From positions 744,001 to 808,000 of the forward strand of contig NC_009922.1 of NCBI RefSeq assembly GCF_000018325.1: DNA of 64,000 bases, given 5' to 3'. The stretch is from Alkaliphilus oremlandii OhILAs (lineage in GTDB: Bacteria; Bacillota; Clostridia; Peptostreptococcales; Natronincolaceae). Shown piece after piece: positions 61,759 through 64,000 of this stretch. The notes under the pieces are model-generated. The model saw only the letters and a program-made list of their open reading frames with translations. It was not told the DNA's origin and searched no databases. Every line of letters starts with the position of its first letter. Within the stretch, counting starts at the first letter, position 1. A program made the translations under genes and the position numbers.

Positions 61759-64000
61759 AAAAAATATTTCAATAATCATTTCTGTATTTATAGCTGCTCT
61801 TGTAGTTTCAATTTTGGGATATATTTTAGTAACTCAAAGATTAGAACATTATAACGAATCTAGACTAGATATGCCAGAGGATATAACTTTATATTCTAAG
61901 GTAGATAAAAAAATAATAAAAGAAATTGAAAAATTACCTAATGTAAAAGAAATTGGATTAAAATCGGATGAAAAATCTATAAAACTAGATGACAATATAT
62001 TTATTTTAGAAGAATATGATGAAGTATATTTTTCTATGCAAAAGAACATTTTAAAAGAAGGTAAGTTTCCAAGAGAGACAAATGAGATATTAATATCTGA
62101 AAAAACTAGCAAAGAATTAAATCTTAATATTGGAGATACTAGGTTACTAGAGAAAGGAAACAGATTATTAAAGGGGAAAGTAATATCTCCTACAAGAGGC
62201 TATAATAAAAATGAAATGTTTGAAAAATCTGTATCACATGAATACAAAATCTCTGGAATATATAGGACAAAGAACAGTAATAATCTACAAAGAATTTATT
62301 CCAAGATAGATAATAGTAATAATCAATATTATCCTTGTATAAAGCTTGAAAAATTGACTAAAGTATATGAAACTAAAAGTGATATAAAGGATATTGTTGG
62401 AAAAAATAATTATATTATTGTGAATGAGAGTTTACTTAGAGTTTTTAGTATAGATGAAAATGGATTCAATATTTCAAGATTTTTAATAAATATGATATTA
62501 GTTCCTGCCATATTAATTATCATTTTCACCATGATGATAAAAAATATATTTAATATTTGGGGGATATATAAAATTAGAGAGTTTTCTATGTATAAATCTA
62601 TAGGTGCTACGAATTTTCAAATATATAAACTTTTGTTTAAAGAAATATTTAAGATATCAGTTATTCCATTAATATTAGGCCAAATTTGTGGACTATTGAT
62701 TATTAAGGCTGTTTTTATGAATTTGTTTTCTTTACAACAAAAACTAGTAGTTGGAGAAATATTTGAATTTAATTTTAATTGGAGTTCAATTATTTTAATA
62801 AACTGTATATTATTTGCTATTTTGATAATATCAACTACATTGCCAACGAGAGTAATTTCAAAAATAGAGATATTGGATGGATTAAAGGAAAATATTAAGA
62901 GTAAAAAATTTAAAAATAAAAAATCTGAAAATGTATTTAAAGAATTAGAGATAAATAATCGTAAATTATTAAGGCCAGCTTTAGTAGTTACTATAGTTGG
63001 GTTAGTTTTAACAGGATCTATTATTTGTATAAATACTATTGATAAATATAATAGAGAGAGATATAGCTATGACAGAGATTTTAATATTAAACTAAGATAT
63101 AATACAGAAAATAATATATATCCAGAAATTTTTTCCAAAATAAAAGAAGAATTTCAACCAGAAAAATCATTTATTTCTATTAGTAAGCGATACTTCGTAG
63201 ATACTTCCACAATAGAATATAGCAATGAATTTAATGACGTAGGATTTAATCCTGGCTTTGATGGAATATTTTATGATAAGGAAAAAAACTTATCGCATGC
63301 TACTTTAATAGGACTGGACGATGAAAACTTTTTCAAACTCACTAATAATAAAAATGATGTAGTTCTTATAAATCTTGTTCAAAAAGATTCAAAAAAATTC
63401 TATAAAGATGCAGAATTTATTCGATATTTAGATGAAGAAATTAATAAAATAGATGTAAAATTATTAGAGGATTTCAACACACAAAAGATCAAAATAACTA
63501 AAAAAATAGAGCATTTTATTGAAAATCAAGAACAAATAGATTTGTATGATATTGTATTAGTTACTTCTATTGATAATTTTCAGGAAATCATGAAAGAGTC
63601 TAGAAGAGAGTTTGAACGAAATGACATGGAATTTCCAATTTTATATTATAATATAGATATGAAATTTAAAGAAGAAAATGTTAGAGAATATGCTGATAGA
63701 ATAAGATATATAATGGAAAATCATATTGATGGAAATGAAAAATATTCTGTGAGAGATAATATATTAGACAATAAAATGGAAGAACTTAATAATCAAAGTA
63801 TATATTTTTTAGAGACCTTAATAGTGGTGACTGTAATTTTACTAAATATAGCCAATTCATACTCATCAACAAATCTAATGTTTTTTAATAGAAGGAGGGA
63901 AATTGGAATTTTATTAAGTAATGGAATGTATGATAAGGATTTAGAAAGGATGTTTATAAAGAATATGATAAAAGATATAATAACATCTATCATTTCATCA
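61751..64000 (+). CDS. FtsX/MacB-type ABC transporter permease (cut by window edge)
   Basis: ATG 61751 inside the end of the ATPase gene; open to base 64000 (750 codons) with no stop. Membrane segments: near residues 5-25, three to four at about 250-375, one near 415-435, then another near 680-700. Between them lie two long polar segments of about 220 residues. The FtsX-like motif REFSMYKSIGATNFQIYKL and its second copy RREIGILLSNGM mark the two FtsX domains. The two large outer domains differ from BceB, which has only one, so a MacB/SalY-like type is more likely. Function (peptide export or resistance) is inferred from context only. Confidence 0.85.
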   Translation, partial: MNKKNISIIISVFIAALVVSILGYILVTQRLEHYNESRLDMPEDITLYSKVDKKIIKEIEKLPNVKEIGLKSDEKSIKLDDNIFILEEYDEVYFSMQKNILKEGKFPRETNEILISEKTSKELNLNIGDTRLLEKGNRLLKGKVISPTRGYNKNEMFEKSVSHEYKISGIYRTKNSNNLQRIYSKIDNSNNQYYPCIKLEKLTKVYETKSDIKDIVGKNNYIIVNESLLRVFSIDENGFNISRFLINMILVPAILIIIFTMMIKNIFNIWGIYKIREFSMYKSIGATNFQIYKLLFKEIFKISVIPLILGQICGLLIIKAVFMNLFSLQQKLVVGEIFEFNFNWSSIILINCILFAILIISTTLPTRVISKIEILDGLKENIKSKKFKNKKSENVFKELEINNRKLLRPALVVTIVGLVLTGSIICINTIDKYNRERYSYDRDFNIKLRYNTENNIYPEIFSKIKEEFQPEKSFISISKRYFVDTSTIEYSNEFNDVGFNPGFDGIFYDKEKNLSHATLIGLDDENFFKLTNNKNDVVLINLVQKDSKKFYKDAEFIRYLDEEINKIDVKLLEDFNTQKIKITKKIEHFIENQEQIDLYDIVLVTSIDNFQEIMKESRREFERNDMEFPILYYNIDMKFKEENVREYADRIRYIMENHIDGNEKYSVRDNILDNKMEELNNQSIYFLETLIVVTVILLNIANSYSSTNLMFFNRRREIGILLSNGMYDKDLERMFIKNMIKDIITSIISS

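Noticed and set aside
59442..64000. Calling the last module BceRSAB
   Set aside because: The permease has two large outside domains and duplicated FtsX domains, and the kinase has one membrane segment only; both differ from BceB and BceS.
1..64000. tRNA, rRNA, T-box or prophage
   Set aside because: No tRNA cloverleaf, rRNA stretch, T-box sequence or phage structural gene was recognised on reading, though a short tRNA could be missed without a search tool.

Overview
The window looks like a chromosomal piece of a low-GC, anaerobic, Gram-positive Clostridia bacterium; an Alkaliphilus-like lineage is my guess, not a proof. Signs are strong AGGAGG-type ribosome binding sites with many GTG/TTG starts, Firmicutes-type genes (HelD, RelQ-type synthetase, YtrA-type GntR operon, TAXI-TRAP transporter, ECF S component), lipobox-bearing binding proteins and intrinsic terminators between most units. 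No rRNA, tRNA, CRISPR array or intact transposase was seen. The annotated genes are mostly co-directional on the plus strand.

Layout. 1-1.2 kb: the 5' two thirds of an ABC-F ATPase (minus strand). 1.5-4.3 kb: TrkA-TrkH potassium uptake. 4.4-5 kb: thiol peroxidase. 5.2-8.8 kb: TAXI-TRAP transporter (binding protein, DUF1850 protein, fused permease). 9-11 kb: YczE-like membrane protein, VanY-like carboxypeptidase, DUF4491 protein. 11.1-16.3 kb: an iron (siderophore-type) locus with an AraC-type regulator, a broken MATE gene and a heterodimeric ABC transporter; each unit has a Fur-box-like site in front. 16.3-17.8 kb: PAS-GGDEF cyclase and ferritin-like protein (minus). 18-25 kb: GHL10 lipoprotein, RlmI-like methyltransferase, RluA-type pseudouridine synthase, HelD, iron-containing alcohol dehydrogenase, tiny winged-helix protein. 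25.4-27.7 kb: ECF sigma factor with DUF4179-type anti-sigma, behind a sequence resembling an ECF promoter. 27.8-28.6 kb: very small minus-strand genes. 28.85-29.18 kb: three tandem ~107-bp hairpin repeats.

29.2-38.3 kb is the most distinctive block: a Ter stress module (YceG-like protein, TelA, three TerD paralogues, an AIM24-family protein, a CitE-like lyase and a large protein fusing PRTase-TRSP and StiP modules). TerD, TelA and the PRTase/lyase enzymes are thought to form a membrane-linked metal or envelope stress system that makes an unknown nucleoside-like product. 38.3-42.5 kb: an EcsAB-like pair and a YtrA-type GntR/ABC operon behind a perfect 18-bp palindrome. 42.6-54.2 kb is mostly housekeeping: ECF S component, PrfC, a hydroxyacid dehydrogenase, an Usp-like protein, a radical SAM protein, GAPDH, RelQ-type synthetase, phosphoesterase, class II aldolase, PssA and an RsuA-family pseudouridine synthase. 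54.3-57.1 kb: a lysine riboswitch in front of an amino-acid ABC importer. 57.2-58.5 kb: RumA-like methyltransferase. 58.6-59.2 kb: a decayed large serine recombinase. 59.4-64 kb: a visibly more A+T-rich two-component system and MacB/FtsX-type ABC transporter, cut off by the window edge and probably acquired horizontally.

Two dispersed intergenic repeat families run through the window. One (three copies) folds into paired hairpins with GGA-containing loops; the other (about seven full or partial copies, both orientations) is an AT-rich ~75-85-bp element. With the tandem repeats before the Ter module and the paired motif in the iron locus, these are the least explained signals here.
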